Source: Shouchella lonarensis (GTDB lineage: Bacteria > Bacillota > Bacilli > Bacillales > Bacillaceae_D). From it: a stretch of 64,000 nucleotides of DNA. The notes under the pieces were generated by a model, which was given only the letters and a program-made list of their open reading frames with translations, was not told the origin of the DNA and made no database searches. The stretch covers positions 186,001 through 250,000 of the forward strand of contig NZ_FMYM01000001.1 in assembly GCF_900096965.1 (NCBI RefSeq), given 5' to 3'. This document shows, one piece after another, positions 28,039 to 36,661 of the stretch. The stretch's first letter is position 1. Each line of letters starts with the position of its first letter. Made by a program: the position numbers and the translations under genes.

Positions 28039-28611
28039 TCATTGGCGTGACTGGTAGGAGTGAAAAAGACGCCCAATCTTACTCACGGTTGGAATTGGTT
28101 GTGTACCGACTTTGTCGAGAAGATTGTTTAAAACTTCTTGCGCATGTGTCATGGAAGAGCCTTCAAATTCCACTTCGTAATCCTCTGTTTGTAAATAAAA
28201 GCTATGATCAAGACAGAGCAACCCATTTTCATAAGAAATGACTCTTCTCTCAGTACGTATACGACCAAGGGGTGTCACATTTATGGGAGAACCTACTAAC
28301 GAGGTGATGGCAATCTTAACAGGTCCCTCTGGGATTTCACCAGATTGTAGGAGCGCAGACATATCGGGTGTGAACGGTTGGTGTGTTTCTAATAGCCCAT
28401 CCTGAAAGGGTTGTTTGAATGTAAGTACGGTGTCCGTCTCTTTTGTTCGTACACGAAGTGCAGCCCCATGCTGTTTAAGCGTAAGTGTCTCTGTATCATA
28501 GTAAGTATTTTCTTGTGAAATCGCGGTGTAAGTGGGGAATAATTGTTGCAGACGTATAAATGTTTGCTTTTTTACGAGGGACTTCGCTTCAAATTCAACT
28601 TCTTTTTTCAT
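28039..28611 (-). CDS. yjbK: CYTH-domain protein YjbK
   Basis: 190 aa from ATG 28611 (AAAGGAGCAC upstream); in-frame upstream sequence lacks a start site. The CYTH signature ExExK appears as EVEFEAK at residues 4-10. Charged tunnel residues include LRVRTKET, LTFKQP and RTERRVISYE. CYTH proteins are triphosphate tunnel enzymes acting on inorganic triphosphate or nucleotides. Close to the (p)ppGpp synthetase and NAD kinase genes as in B. subtilis. Divergent from yjbL. Confidence 0.92.
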   Translation of the reverse strand: MKKEVEFEAKSLVKKQTFIRLQQLFPTYTAISQENTYYDTETLTLKQHGAALRVRTKETDTVLTFKQPFQDGLLETHQPFTPDMSALLQSGEIPEGPVKIAITSLVGSPINVTPLGRIRTERRVISYENGLLCLDHSFYLQTEDYEVEFEGSSMTHAQEVLNNLLDKVGTQPIPTVSKIGRLFHSYQSRQ

Positions 28612-28749
28612 TTTTGTGCTCCTTTTATTCATGCTCTGTCCGTTATTATACGGCGAAAGTGTGGTTTGTGCAAAGGATGTGCAGCATTTGTATAACAGTT
28701 GTGGTAAAATAGAGGCAGTTAAGTGGATCATGTTTGGGAGGACGATGAA

Positions 28750-29148
28750 GTGATAGAGCAATGGAAAGTAGCATCGATTCAAACGAACTATGAGGATGGT
28801 GTGGCGACCGCAATATTAGCTTCTCCAATGCGATCTCTACCTGTTCATTTACTTCAAGCAAAAGATCATGTGCTTGTTGATTCTCATGGTTTTGCTTTTC
28901 TATATATGTTAGAGGCAGAGGAAATGTACCATGTGCTTCGTTTTGAAGAAGATACATGGGCACAATTAAAAGATGCTTATGAGAAAGAAATGTCACTGTA
29001 TGTGCAATTAGGCAAGGAAACAATACTGCAATTAACGGGATTAAATGAAGAGATGGCATTCCTTCTAGAAAACATTTCTGGTAATAGCAACTATGGAGCG
29101 GATTTTGAGCAAGCAGTCCGGCGCATATTTTTTCAAGAAACAACATAA
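28750..29148 (+). CDS. yjbL: YjbL-like hypothetical protein
   Basis: 132 aa from GTG 28750, preceded by GGGAGGACG. Acidic protein with central segment FLYMLEAEEMYHVLRFEE and C-terminal FENISGNSNYGADFEQAV-type motif. Assignment to YjbL rests on its place between yjbK and yjbM and on the C-terminal sequence pattern. Function unknown; co-transcribed with the (p)ppGpp synthetase gene 36 bases on. Confidence 0.75.
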   Translation: MIEQWKVASIQTNYEDGVATAILASPMRSLPVHLLQAKDHVLVDSHGFAFLYMLEAEEMYHVLRFEEDTWAQLKDAYEKEMSLYVQLGKETILQLTGLNEEMAFLLENISGNSNYGADFEQAVRRIFFQETT

Positions 29149-29184
29149 TACATAGATGCTTCCAGAGCGACAGTAGGTGACTCG

Positions 29185-29817
29185 ATGAATTGGCACTCGT
29201 TTTTAACGCCGTACCAACAAGCAGTGGACGAGCTAAAAGTGAAATTTAAAGGAATACGAGAACAATATGAGCAAACGTCAAAGCATACACCGATTGAATT
29301 TGTGACTGGCCGTGTGAAGCCTGTATCAAGTATATTAAATAAAGCCATGCGAAAAAAAATTGCATTAAATGAGTTGGCGGAGAAGATGCAAGATGTTGCT
29401 GGTGTGCGGATTGTCACGCAATTCGTGGAAGACATTGATACGGTACTACAACTCGTTCGTTCGAGAAAAGACTTTGAGATTATTTCTGAGCGTAATTACA
29501 TTCAACAGAAAAAGCCTAGTGGTTATCGCTCCTATCACTTAGTATTGCGCTATCCAGTGCAAACAATTGAAGGAGAGGAACGAATTCTTGTTGAGTTACA
29601 AGTCCGGACGCTGTCAATGAACTTTTGGGCAACGATTGAACATTCACTCCGCTACAAGTATAGTGGGGAAATTCCTGAAGATATTAATATTCGATTGCAA
29701 CGTGCATCAGAAGCGGCGTTTCGATTGGATGAGGAGATGTCTATTATTCGTGATGAAGTGCGTGAGGCACAACGTACGTTAACGACAAAAGAGGAACAAA
29801 GCCGACTTGGTAACTAG
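29185..29817 (+). CDS. yjbM: Small alarmone synthetase (RelQ/SasB type)
   Basis: 210 aa. A single-domain (p)ppGpp synthetase with no hydrolase part. Motifs: [47 protein letters not shown] (G-Y-R-S) and [18 protein letters not shown] (E-x-Q-x-R). It makes (p)ppGpp or pGpp from GTP/GDP/GMP and ATP. The short gap to nadK (17 bases) suggests one operon. Confidence 0.95.
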   Translation: MNWHSFLTPYQQAVDELKVKFKGIREQYEQTSKHTPIEFVTGRVKPVSSILNKAMRKKIALNELAEKMQDVAGVRIVTQFVEDIDTVLQLVRSRKDFEIISERNYIQQKKPSGYRSYHLVLRYPVQTIEGEERILVELQVRTLSMNFWATIEHSLRYKYSGEIPEDINIRLQRASEAAFRLDEEMSIIRDEVREAQRTLTTKEEQSRLGN

Positions 29818-29834
29818 CAGAGAGGAGGGTATGT

Positions 29835-30635
29835 TTGAAATTTATTGTTGCTTCTCGCGGAGACACATTATCAAATGAATTGCAGCAGGTAATCGAAAAC
29901 CGGCTATGTCAAGCTGAATTAATAAAAGACACGCGATCGCCTGATATGGTCATTACGGTTGGTGGGGACGGCACGTTTTTACAAGCGTTTCATGACTATA
30001 ATGATCGATTAGATCAAACGGCTTTTGTAGGCATACATACAGGCCACTTAGGTTTTTATGCAGATTGGTCACCAAGTGAAGTGGATGCACTTTTGACACA
30101 CATTATTAAAACGCCGTATCAAGTCATCGCGTATCCGTTGCTTGAAGTTGTGATTCGTTATGCTAATAATAGAGAACCAGCGCGTTATTTAGCCGTCAAT
30201 GAATGTACAGTCAAGAGTATGGAAGGTTCTCTTGTGTGCCATGTAGAAATTAAAGGAGAGACCTTTGAAACGTTTCGTGGTGACGGACTCTGTATGTCGA
30301 CCCCTTCAGGGAGTACAGCTTATAATAAAGCATTAGGAGGAGCGATTCTTCACCCGTCGCTTGCATCTATTCAGTTGTCAGAGATGGCCTCCATTAACAA
30401 TCGCGTGTATCGGACGTTAGGTTCTCCACTTGTATTGCCACAGCACCATACTTGTCTACTTAAGTTAATCAATGGAGAAAAGGCACAAGTAACGATCGAT
30501 CACTTCACATTGCCTGTTCATCAGGAAAAAGTTGAGACGATCCAGTGTCGTGTTGCGGAGGAAAAAGTCCGTTTTGCTCGTTTTCGTCCATTCCCATTTT
30601 GGAAACGTGTGAAGGAGTCGTTTATTAGTGACTAA
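29835..30635 (+). CDS. nadK: NAD kinase
   Basis: 266 aa, TTG start with GAGAGGAGGG. It phosphorylates NAD to NADP, feeding NADPH to fatty-acid and redox reactions. Catalytic/metal motif [28 protein letters not shown], and the substrate motif [18 protein letters not shown]. Its 3' end overlaps the pseudouridine synthase start by 8 bases. Matches B. subtilis yjbN/nadF position. Confidence 0.95.
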   Translation: MKFIVASRGDTLSNELQQVIENRLCQAELIKDTRSPDMVITVGGDGTFLQAFHDYNDRLDQTAFVGIHTGHLGFYADWSPSEVDALLTHIIKTPYQVIAYPLLEVVIRYANNREPARYLAVNECTVKSMEGSLVCHVEIKGETFETFRGDGLCMSTPSGSTAYNKALGGAILHPSLASIQLSEMASINNRVYRTLGSPLVLPQHHTCLLKLINGEKAQVTIDHFTLPVHQEKVETIQCRVAEEKVRFARFRPFPFWKRVKESFISD

Positions 30636-31530
30636 TGCGATGTCCTGGGTTGTGCAAAAAGAAGAAGCGCCCATGCTTTTGCGAACGTTTTTACGAGAGA
30701 AAAAGTCAGTCTCTAAGCGACTGTTGGCGGCAGTGAAATTTAAAGGTGGTCAACTGGAAGTGAACGGACAAGAGGTGACAGTGCGTCATTTATTGCAGCC
30801 TGGTGACACAGTACGGATGGTGCTACCCCCGGAGTATCCAACGCTTCAACCAGAACCTACCCCGTTTATGATTCATTTTGAAGATGACCATATACTTGTG
30901 GCAGAAAAAAAGGCAGGCATGTCAACGATTCCCTCTAGGGAACACCCGTATGGGTCATTGGCGCAAGCAGTGTTACATTATTATCAGGAACATCAAATTC
31001 AGGCAACGTTTCATGCGGTCAATCGTTTAGATAAAGGTACAAGTGGTCTGTTGCTTATCGCAAAACATGGTTATGCACATGAACGGATGTCTCAGTTACA
31101 AAAGCAAGGGCAATTAAAGCGGTGTTACCAAGCACTGATTCAAGGCCAATTGCCCCCTACACTGGATGTCATTGATGCACCAATTGGTCGGCAAGATACG
31201 AGCATCATCACGCGTGAAGTACGTGCAGATGGGAAGTGCGCACGAACGCATGTGAAGACAGGGGCATCTTCTCCAGATTATAGCTTAATCGAGCTGCAAC
31301 TTGAGACTGGGAGAACACATCAAATCCGTGTGCACTTAGCATATGTAGGGTATCCTTTAGTGGGGGACGAACTATACGGGGGACAGCCAGCTACTTTTGC
31401 TCATCAAGCGTTGCATTGTCACAAACTTGCGTTTAAACACCCTTTTTCTGGAGAGTGGTTATCTTTTCAACTTGCGTTGCCTTTTTCATGGTTTCCTTAT
31501 ATGAAGGGGATGGCCTGCACTTGTGAGTAG
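30628..31530 (+). CDS. yjbO: RluA-family pseudouridine synthase (YjbO)
   Basis: 300 aa, GTG start with AAGGAG ten bases upstream inside nadK; a later ATG at 30640 is possible. An S4-like RNA-binding part (residues 15-75) precedes the catalytic domain, whose key Asp is in [19 protein letters not shown], with later RxxR-type [27 protein letters not shown]. It converts uridine to pseudouridine in rRNA or tRNA; exact target unknown. Confidence 0.93.
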   Translation: MTNAMSWVVQKEEAPMLLRTFLREKKSVSKRLLAAVKFKGGQLEVNGQEVTVRHLLQPGDTVRMVLPPEYPTLQPEPTPFMIHFEDDHILVAEKKAGMSTIPSREHPYGSLAQAVLHYYQEHQIQATFHAVNRLDKGTSGLLLIAKHGYAHERMSQLQKQGQLKRCYQALIQGQLPPTLDVIDAPIGRQDTSIITREVRADGKCARTHVKTGASSPDYSLIELQLETGRTHQIRVHLAYVGYPLVGDELYGGQPATFAHQALHCHKLAFKHPFSGEWLSFQLALPFSWFPYMKGMACTCE

Positions 31531-31582
31531 TGTTGGATGAACGGTTAAAAAAATTAAATATATTCATGTGGAGGGACAAAAA

Positions 31583-32362
31583 ATGAGACAATTAAATTTA
31601 TCAGACCGCACATATGTTGTGATGGGCGTAGCAAATAAGCGTAGTATTGCATGGGGCATTGCGCAAGCGCTAGCTGGAGCAGGGGCGAACTTGATTTTTA
31701 CGTATGCAGGAGAGCGGTTAGGGGAAAATGTTCGAACCCTTTCAGAGACGTTGCCTGGAGCGCATCATGTATTCCCGTGCGATATTACGAACGATGAGCA
31801 AATTGAACAGGCATTTGCACATATGAAAGAGGCTGTGGGTACAATACATGGCCTTGTTCACTGTATTGCATTTGCAAATAAAGAAGAATTAGAAGGCGAA
31901 TACTTAAACGTGACCCGTGAAGGTTATTTACTGGCCCAAAATGTAAGTGCCTATTCTTTTACAGCTGTAGCAAAAGCTGCGCGACCACTCATGACAGAGG
32001 GCGGCAGCATGACAACATTAACCTATCTTGGTGGGGAGCGTGTTGTGCGTAATTATAATGTGATGGGTGTCGCCAAGGCTGCACTGGATGCGAGTGTGAA
32101 GTATTTGGCCAACGATTTAGGGAAGGATGGGATTCGTGTCAATGCCATTTCTGCAGGTCCAATTCGGACGCTTGCGGCTAAAGGAATTAGCGGCTTTAAC
32201 GATGTCTTAAAAGAGATTGAAGAAAAAGCGCCTCTACGGAAAACGACAACACAAGAAGAAGTGGGAGACACAGCGCTGTTTTTAGCGAGTGATTTGGCTC
32301 GAGGGATCACTGGCGAAGTTATTCATGTGGACGGTGGGTATAACATTTTGTCCTTATCATAA
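31583..32362 (+). CDS. fabI: Enoyl-ACP reductase (FabI)
   Basis: 259 aa from ATG 31583 (GGAGGG seven bases upstream); a GTG at 31568 overlaps that site. FabI reduces enoyl-ACP with NAD(P)H in fatty-acid elongation. SDR features: VMGVANKRSIAWGIAQAL nucleotide loop, and Tyr-(x)6-Tyr...Lys-type active site in TYLGGERVVRNYNVMGVAKAAL. No FapR-like site was seen in the 52 bases upstream. Confidence 0.96.
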   Translation: MRQLNLSDRTYVVMGVANKRSIAWGIAQALAGAGANLIFTYAGERLGENVRTLSETLPGAHHVFPCDITNDEQIEQAFAHMKEAVGTIHGLVHCIAFANKEELEGEYLNVTREGYLLAQNVSAYSFTAVAKAARPLMTEGGSMTTLTYLGGERVVRNYNVMGVAKAALDASVKYLANDLGKDGIRVNAISAGPIRTLAAKGISGFNDVLKEIEEKAPLRKTTTQEEVGDTALFLASDLARGITGEVIHVDGGYNILSLS

Positions 32363-32367
32363 GAAAT

Positions 32368-32433
32368 AAGACCGATACAATGAAAAAGGCGTGCAATGAC
32401 AATAGAAGCACGTCTTTTTTGTATCAGTCTTAG
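32368..32433. terminator. Extended bidirectional terminator after fabI
   Basis: Inner AAAAAGGCGTGC / GCACGTCTTTTTT (32383-32420) nested in outer AAGACCGATACAA / TTGTATCAGTCTT; between convergent genes. Confidence 0.85.
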
Positions 32434-32453
32434 AAAGTTTACAATTATGAGTA

Positions 32454-32786
32454 TTATCCACCATTAAGTGGACCAGTTGGCACCGGTAGATCCAATATTT
32501 TAATCACATTTTTTAGTTTAGATTCTAAAACCATTTCTTTTTTAAAGATGGCATCTAACATGGATTCTACACTCTCATTAATCTCTATAATTTGCGCTAC
32601 AGTGGCAGGGGGACCGGTAATACCTGGTAGTGTACCGAGTACATATTGAATTTTCTCACCTTCGGCATTAATGATATGCGCAAGACCCATTTCTTCCATG
32701 GCAATAGAGGCTAACAACAAATTTACGACGTCATCACGATCAATGGTAATCGTCGGTGTAAAATTGGGCATATTTGCTTGAGACAT
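32454..32786 (-). CDS. 110-aa spore-surface-type conserved protein
   Basis: Starts SQANMPNFTPTITIDRDDVV, then NLLLASIAMEEMGLAHIINAEGEKIQYVLGTLPG-type helical core (I recall similar sequences beside collagen-like or exosporium genes in Bacillaceae; this needs a search). It has no signal peptide or Cys. C-terminus VPTGPLNGG. Location in the spore-surface island and this resemblance suggest a spore coat or exosporium component, not proven. Confidence 0.65.
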   Translation of the reverse strand: MSQANMPNFTPTITIDRDDVVNLLLASIAMEEMGLAHIINAEGEKIQYVLGTLPGITGPPATVAQIIEINESVESMLDAIFKKEMVLESKLKNVIKILDLPVPTGPLNGG

Positions 32787-32948
32787 ATGATTCCCTTCTT
32801 TCTATAGGCGGTTATTCAATCATATGCACGGTTTCATTTATCTTGCTTGTATGATAATAAAAAATAGATCAACATGCCATTCCGTCATTTTTACTAATTG
32901 TATTCATACATATGCAATAGGAACGTTTTTTAGAAAGGGTGTGAAGGA

Positions 32949-33359
32949 ATGAGTGAAGAATCTTTACGACCATTACGATTGACAGGCATACAGTTACAGC
33001 AACGGTTGATTCACGTACAGTCAGAAAATAATCGCTTGAAACGAGAGTTGGCACGTTATAAAAATGAATACCACTATGATATGATTGATCAATTAAAGAA
33101 GGAAAATGAGCAATTGAAACAACGCATTTCATTAATCGAGGAGGAAAAACAAATCAATGAAGAACCAGTAATTGTTGGTCAGCATTTTGTGCAGGACCAG
33201 CCGGAGGAAAGTTTACATCGTAAAGAAAGTGCCGAAAGTAATTTTTTCGTTTCTCACCAAGAGAGGGAAACAGATTTAGAAGAAAAAAAGGAGCATAACT
33301 TAAAACATTCAGGTGAAGAGGATTGGTTTTCTCATAGTGTAAAAAGCCGTTCACGTTAA
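32949..33359 (+). CDS. 136-aa coiled-coil hypothetical protein
   Basis: ATG with AGAAAGGGTG upstream. Residues about 13-65 form a strong coiled coil (QLQQRLIHVQSENNRLKREL; QLKKENEQLKQRISLIEEEK). The rest is a charged, disordered tail rich in Glu, Ser and His. It sits where cotO lies in B. subtilis (after fabI), but no sequence match to CotO is apparent. A scaffold role in the spore coat is possible from context only. Confidence 0.65.
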   Translation: MSEESLRPLRLTGIQLQQRLIHVQSENNRLKRELARYKNEYHYDMIDQLKKENEQLKQRISLIEEEKQINEEPVIVGQHFVQDQPEESLHRKESAESNFFVSHQERETDLEEKKEHNLKHSGEEDWFSHSVKSRSR

Positions 33360-33369
33360 GAGAATAAGG

Positions 33370-33407
33370 AAAAAACCGTTGCATGATTTTACAGCAACGG
33401 TTTTTTG
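33370..33407. terminator. Bidirectional terminator
   Basis: AAAAAACCGTTGC / GCAACGGTTTTTT between convergent genes. Confidence 0.92.
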
Positions 33408-33418
33408 TGGGAACTGTT

Positions 33419-34687
33419 TTACAGTCGCTCTATCGGTTTCTCTGAAGCAATTGGACAGTTACGTGTGTCAAATAACATGTTGCTATGTTCGGTAATCATA
33501 TTGTAGTCAAGACAAGAATGATCAGCGGTAATGAGTACAAGTGTGTGACGAGCAAGTGTTTCAGGTGTTAGTGGGATAGACGTAAGCGTTTCTTGATCAA
33601 TCGTCATATGTTCGATGTAAGGATCATGAAAAGAGACGCTCATTCCTTTTAAACGTAATTGGCGAGCGATAAGGGGAACAATAGATTGTCTTAAATCATT
33701 GACATCTTTTTTGTAAGAAATGCCAACAAGTAGAACGGAAGCATCCTTTTGATTGATGTTGTGTAACAACGACTGGACACGAGAAGCAATGTAATATGGT
33801 TGCGCATCATTAATTCTTTTGGCTAAGTCGATGAAGTCTGTTTGGATATTAGACTGATTGGCTTTCCACTTTAAATAAAGTGGATCGACAGGGATGCAAT
33901 GTCCACCAATACCAGGGCCAGGCTCATAGTGGCTATAACCATAGGGTTTTGTTTTTGCGGCATCTAAAACTTCCCATACATCAATATCAAGGTCATGACA
34001 AATACGTGCCATTTCATTAATGAAGGAAATATTGATAAAACGCTGTGTGTTTTCTAATAGTTTTGTCATTTCTGCGACTCTTGGAGATGAGACAGGGACG
34101 AGTTGATCAAAAACAGGTGTGTATAATTGAGTAATTTCTTCAAGACATTGAGGGGTCACACCGCTTATGACTTTTGGAATTGTTTTAAAGAGATAAGATG
34201 AATCACCTGGATTGATTCGCTCAGGGGAATATGCAATATATACATCTTCTCCAACAATAAGATTTTCCTGTTCACACAAAGGAATGAGGACTTCCTCAGT
34301 TGTTCCTGGAAAGGTTGAACTTTCTAATACAATGAGTGTGCCTTTTTTAATGTAAGGAAGTAATGACTTCATTGCTGTTTGGACATAGCTTAAATCAGGA
34401 GACTGGTCCATAATGAGTGGCGTGGGCACACATAAAATAATGGTGTCGACTTCTTTAACGCGTTTAAAGGAAGAAGTGGCAGTAAAACCTCTTCCTTTTA
34501 ACGATGTGATCGCCTCGTTTGAGACATCTGATAAGTAAGAAATACTTTCAGATAATTTCTTTATTTTATTTGTGTCAATGTCGATACCTAGTACTTGATC
34601 GTGATGTTCAGATAATGAAATGGCTAATGGTAAACCGACATAACCTAGTCCGACAACGGCTATACGTTTTCTCACAGGTTTATTCAC
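33419..34687 (-). CDS. UDP-N-acetylhexosamine dehydrogenase (WbpA/WecC type)
   Basis: About 422 aa; start uncertain among GTGs at 34717, 34687 and 34675 (TAGGAG and AAAGGAG sites each about 11 bases upstream of the last two). It oxidises a UDP-sugar C6 to a uronate with NAD. Rossmann motif IAVVGLGYVGLPLA and active-site Cys in GGHCIPVDPLYLKW; this C-I-P-V-D-P form is that of HexNAc rather than glucose dehydrogenases. C-terminal VGISYKKDVNDLRQS is also typical. In this context it probably supplies an acidic sugar for a spore-surface glycan. Confidence 0.88.
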   Translation of the reverse strand: MNKPVRKRIAVVGLGYVGLPLAISLSEHHDQVLGIDIDTNKIKKLSESISYLSDVSNEAITSLKGRGFTATSSFKRVKEVDTIILCVPTPLIMDQSPDLSYVQTAMKSLLPYIKKGTLIVLESSTFPGTTEEVLIPLCEQENLIVGEDVYIAYSPERINPGDSSYLFKTIPKVISGVTPQCLEEITQLYTPVFDQLVPVSSPRVAEMTKLLENTQRFINISFINEMARICHDLDIDVWEVLDAAKTKPYGYSHYEPGPGIGGHCIPVDPLYLKWKANQSNIQTDFIDLAKRINDAQPYYIASRVQSLLHNINQKDASVLLVGISYKKDVNDLRQSIVPLIARQLRLKGMSVSFHDPYIEHMTIDQETLTSIPLTPETLARHTLVLITADHSCLDYNMITEHSNMLFDTRNCPIASEKPIERL

Positions 34688-34745
34688 TCCTTTACGCACT
34701 CCTAATAGGTGTACCAAAAACTAGGCGAGTGTCTATACATTAATT

Positions 34746-34772
34746 TACTGTATTCATGAATGACTTAAATGT
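34746..34772 (-). promoter_or_regulatory. Possible sigma-K promoter for the dehydrogenase gene
   Basis: Minus strand: AC of TTCACA, 16 bases, then AATACAGTA, one mismatch from the sigma-K -10 CATAnnnTA. Confidence 0.4.
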
Positions 34773-34807
34773 GAATCAAATAAATTGTTTTTAGCAGGAT
34801 TTAAAAT

Positions 34808-34832
34808 AACAAGGCTAGTCACTAGCCTTGTT
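34808..34832 (-). terminator. Perfect hairpin at the end of the 44-aa gene
   Basis: AACAAGGCTA-GTCAC-TAGCCTTGTT, followed on the minus strand by TATTTTAAA. The stop codon of the microprotein lies within it. Confidence 0.75.
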
Positions 34833-34949
34833 TGCACGCTTATTTTTTTGACAGCAACACTTGAGTTGGTGTTTAGCCCCTTTCTTTTTTTTGTTCTTTT
34901 TAAATGATTGAAAGGTATATTGATCAGTAGACGCTTTTTTATGTGTCAT
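34815..34949 (-). CDS. 44-aa Lys-rich microprotein with CCC motif
   Basis: ATG at 34949 with AGGGGAG upstream. Product is strongly basic, contains KKNKKKKGAKHQ-type lysine runs (residues 17-28) and three consecutive cysteines LKCCCQKNK near residue 31. A sigma-K-like promoter lies about 33 bases upstream and a hairpin terminator overlaps the stop, so it is a complete late mother-cell unit. Lys/Cys-rich small proteins are common in spore coats, where they can be cross-linked; this role is inferred. Confidence 0.7.
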   Translation of the reverse strand: MTHKKASTDQYTFQSFKKNKKKKGAKHQLKCCCQKNKRANKASD

Positions 34950-34981
34950 TGTGTTCTCCCCTAATGGTTCATTTGATGCCA

Positions 34982-35009
34982 TAATGTATGCATTGATCTT
35001 TATTTTCGT
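34982..35009 (-). promoter_or_regulatory. Sigma-K-like promoter for the 44-aa microprotein
   Basis: Minus strand: AC (35009-35008), 17 bases, CATACATTA (34990-34982), exact match to the sigma-K -10 pattern CATAnnnTA. Confidence 0.65.
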
Positions 35010-35041
35010 CCGTTTTTAAAAAATAAATATGCGAATGCCGC

Positions 35042-35068
35042 ACATATTGGCGCGAAAGTCATACTATA
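35042..35068 (+). promoter_or_regulatory. Sigma-K-like promoter for the Cys-rich protein gene
   Basis: AC (35042-35043), 16 bases, CATACTATA (35060-35068), matching CATAnnnTA; 75 bases before the ATG at 35144. Confidence 0.65.
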
Positions 35069-35143
35069 CAGTAGTCCGAACACCTAGAAACAAGGTTCAG
35101 AAAGAGATAGCTTTTCGCTAAAAAATTCAAAGGAGGTCCCTCC

Positions 35144-35851
35144 ATGAGTCACGATCAGGAAAAACACAGCGTGTGTATCAGCGTGCCTAAAGTATTTGAC
35201 TGGGTCACACGTCAAGTCGACTTACCTACAATTAGTTTTAGGGAGCCGGAGCTGACGGATATATTCCCTTGTGATGAAACGCCTGGGGAATCATTGTGTG
35301 ATTTTCTTGAGGATTTTCCAGGATACACCACTCGGTGTAGAGTATTAGAAGAATCCTTATTAACGAGGGAAGTCACCGATCCTGCATGTCGGGTACAAGT
35401 AAATGTGTGCCTGCCAAATGGCAAAGAGGTTTGCTTGGAGAAAGTAAAGGTGTTGGCAAAAGGGTTGCTAGAAGTTGACATTTTGGATAGCACAGGTGAT
35501 GTCATTTGTACATCTGATCCGATTGAATTCGCCACGATCCAGACGTTCTATTTATGCGCACCAAAAGATACATTGGTTGATGCATTTATCTCTGCTGGTC
35601 AATGTGACGCTGAAATTGTGTGTGACGATACGTTTGCACAATTAGATATTTCTTTCTCCTTCTGCTTAGACATCCATGTATACGCAGATGTTCGACTTGA
35701 AGTAGAGGCAGCGTATTGCAAACCACGAAATGAATTCCCAGTTACAGACATTGTTTGCCGCGATAACAAGTTCCCACCTCAATGCCCGGTTGTATTTCCA
35801 GGCAGTGATCAATGCCCACAACCAAGTGTGAAACAATCATCGGACTGTTAA
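35144..35851 (+). CDS. Cysteine-rich putative spore coat protein
   Basis: 235 aa with about 17 cysteines spread over the whole length, ATG with AAAGGAGG. No signal peptide or membrane segment. It starts with HSVCISVPKVFDWVTRQVDL and is otherwise beta-rich with an acidic character, ending in a Cys/Pro-rich tail. Cysteine density, the sigma-K-like promoter and neighbours point to a cross-linked coat, crust or exosporium protein. It is not a recognisable CotX/Y/Z. Own terminator follows. Confidence 0.7.
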   Translation: MSHDQEKHSVCISVPKVFDWVTRQVDLPTISFREPELTDIFPCDETPGESLCDFLEDFPGYTTRCRVLEESLLTREVTDPACRVQVNVCLPNGKEVCLEKVKVLAKGLLEVDILDSTGDVICTSDPIEFATIQTFYLCAPKDTLVDAFISAGQCDAEIVCDDTFAQLDISFSFCLDIHVYADVRLEVEAAYCKPRNEFPVTDIVCRDNKFPPQCPVVFPGSDQCPQPSVKQSSDC

Positions 35852-35856
35852 ATAAT

Positions 35857-35892
35857 CCGAGCCGTCTTCTAGGGGACGGCTCGGTTCTTCTT
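35857..35892 (+). terminator. Terminator of the Cys-rich protein gene
   Basis: CCGAGCCGTC / GACGGCTCGG followed by TTCTTCTTATTTT. Confidence 0.88.
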
Positions 35893-35950
35893 ATTTTCAA
35901 ATGTCCTACATAAGAATATGTATACACGAATGAATGAGGAGGTTGTTACA

Positions 35951-36661
35951 ATGAGTCAGCACGAACAATGTATGTTAGATCCATCCGTAATTCAGATGAA
36001 ACAGCAGTTATTACACTTTCGTTCAGAAATGGTCCGTCAAGACCGTCTACTTAAGCAAGTGGAAAAAAAATTACATGAAAGAGAAAGGGCCATAGCCGAA
36101 TTGACTGAACGACTAGCAGAGTTGACAGAACATTCTACAGTCATAGATGAAGGTGAGAATAAGGAGCATGCCTCTATTCAAACAACACCGCTGATTCATC
36201 CTTTTTTTACGTATTCAGTTATTATGCCGACTCTTCCTGAGGAATCACTTTTAATCAAAGGACATTTTGTTATTAAAAATGAAGGATCAGTTCCTTTAAC
36301 AGAGCCAATTATTTGTTTGTCATTTAATCACGCTGAAGATGCCAACTTATCGGGAAAGATTAAAAGGCATCATTCAAATAAGAAGAAGGACTATCAAATT
36401 TCTCGTGAAGGGGTCATGGATGCTTGGCACTATGTAGAAGAGAATGCCGAAAAGATTGCGAAAGAAACCGGAGAGTATTGGTTAAGGCCCCCAGTAAACA
36501 CGCTCTCTCCAGGTAAAGAACTTGTTTTTTCTGACTTTGAGATTACAGTCCCTACTAAAACAAATATATCACACACGGTACAAGTATATGGATTTGTTTA
36601 CAGTTCAGAGTTACCATCAGGACAACAAGCAGCGAACGTCGTTACACTTACACGCGTATGA
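35951..36661 (+). CDS. Coiled-coil/beta-domain hypothetical protein coupled to cgeB
   Basis: 236 aa from ATG 35951 (GAGGAGG eight bases upstream). Residues about 15-65 form a coiled coil (RLLKQVEKKLHERERAIAEL). The rest is a beta-sandwich-like domain: FTYSVIMPTLP, GHFVIKNEGSVPLTEPIICL, YWLRPPVNTLSPGKEL and VQVYGFVYSSELPSG. No catalytic motif seen. The stop overlaps the CgeB start (ATGA), so the two are probably made together; it may be the protein modified by CgeB. Confidence 0.75.
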   Translation: MSQHEQCMLDPSVIQMKQQLLHFRSEMVRQDRLLKQVEKKLHERERAIAELTERLAELTEHSTVIDEGENKEHASIQTTPLIHPFFTYSVIMPTLPEESLLIKGHFVIKNEGSVPLTEPIICLSFNHAEDANLSGKIKRHHSNKKKDYQISREGVMDAWHYVEENAEKIAKETGEYWLRPPVNTLSPGKELVFSDFEITVPTKTNISHTVQVYGFVYSSELPSGQQAANVVTLTRV

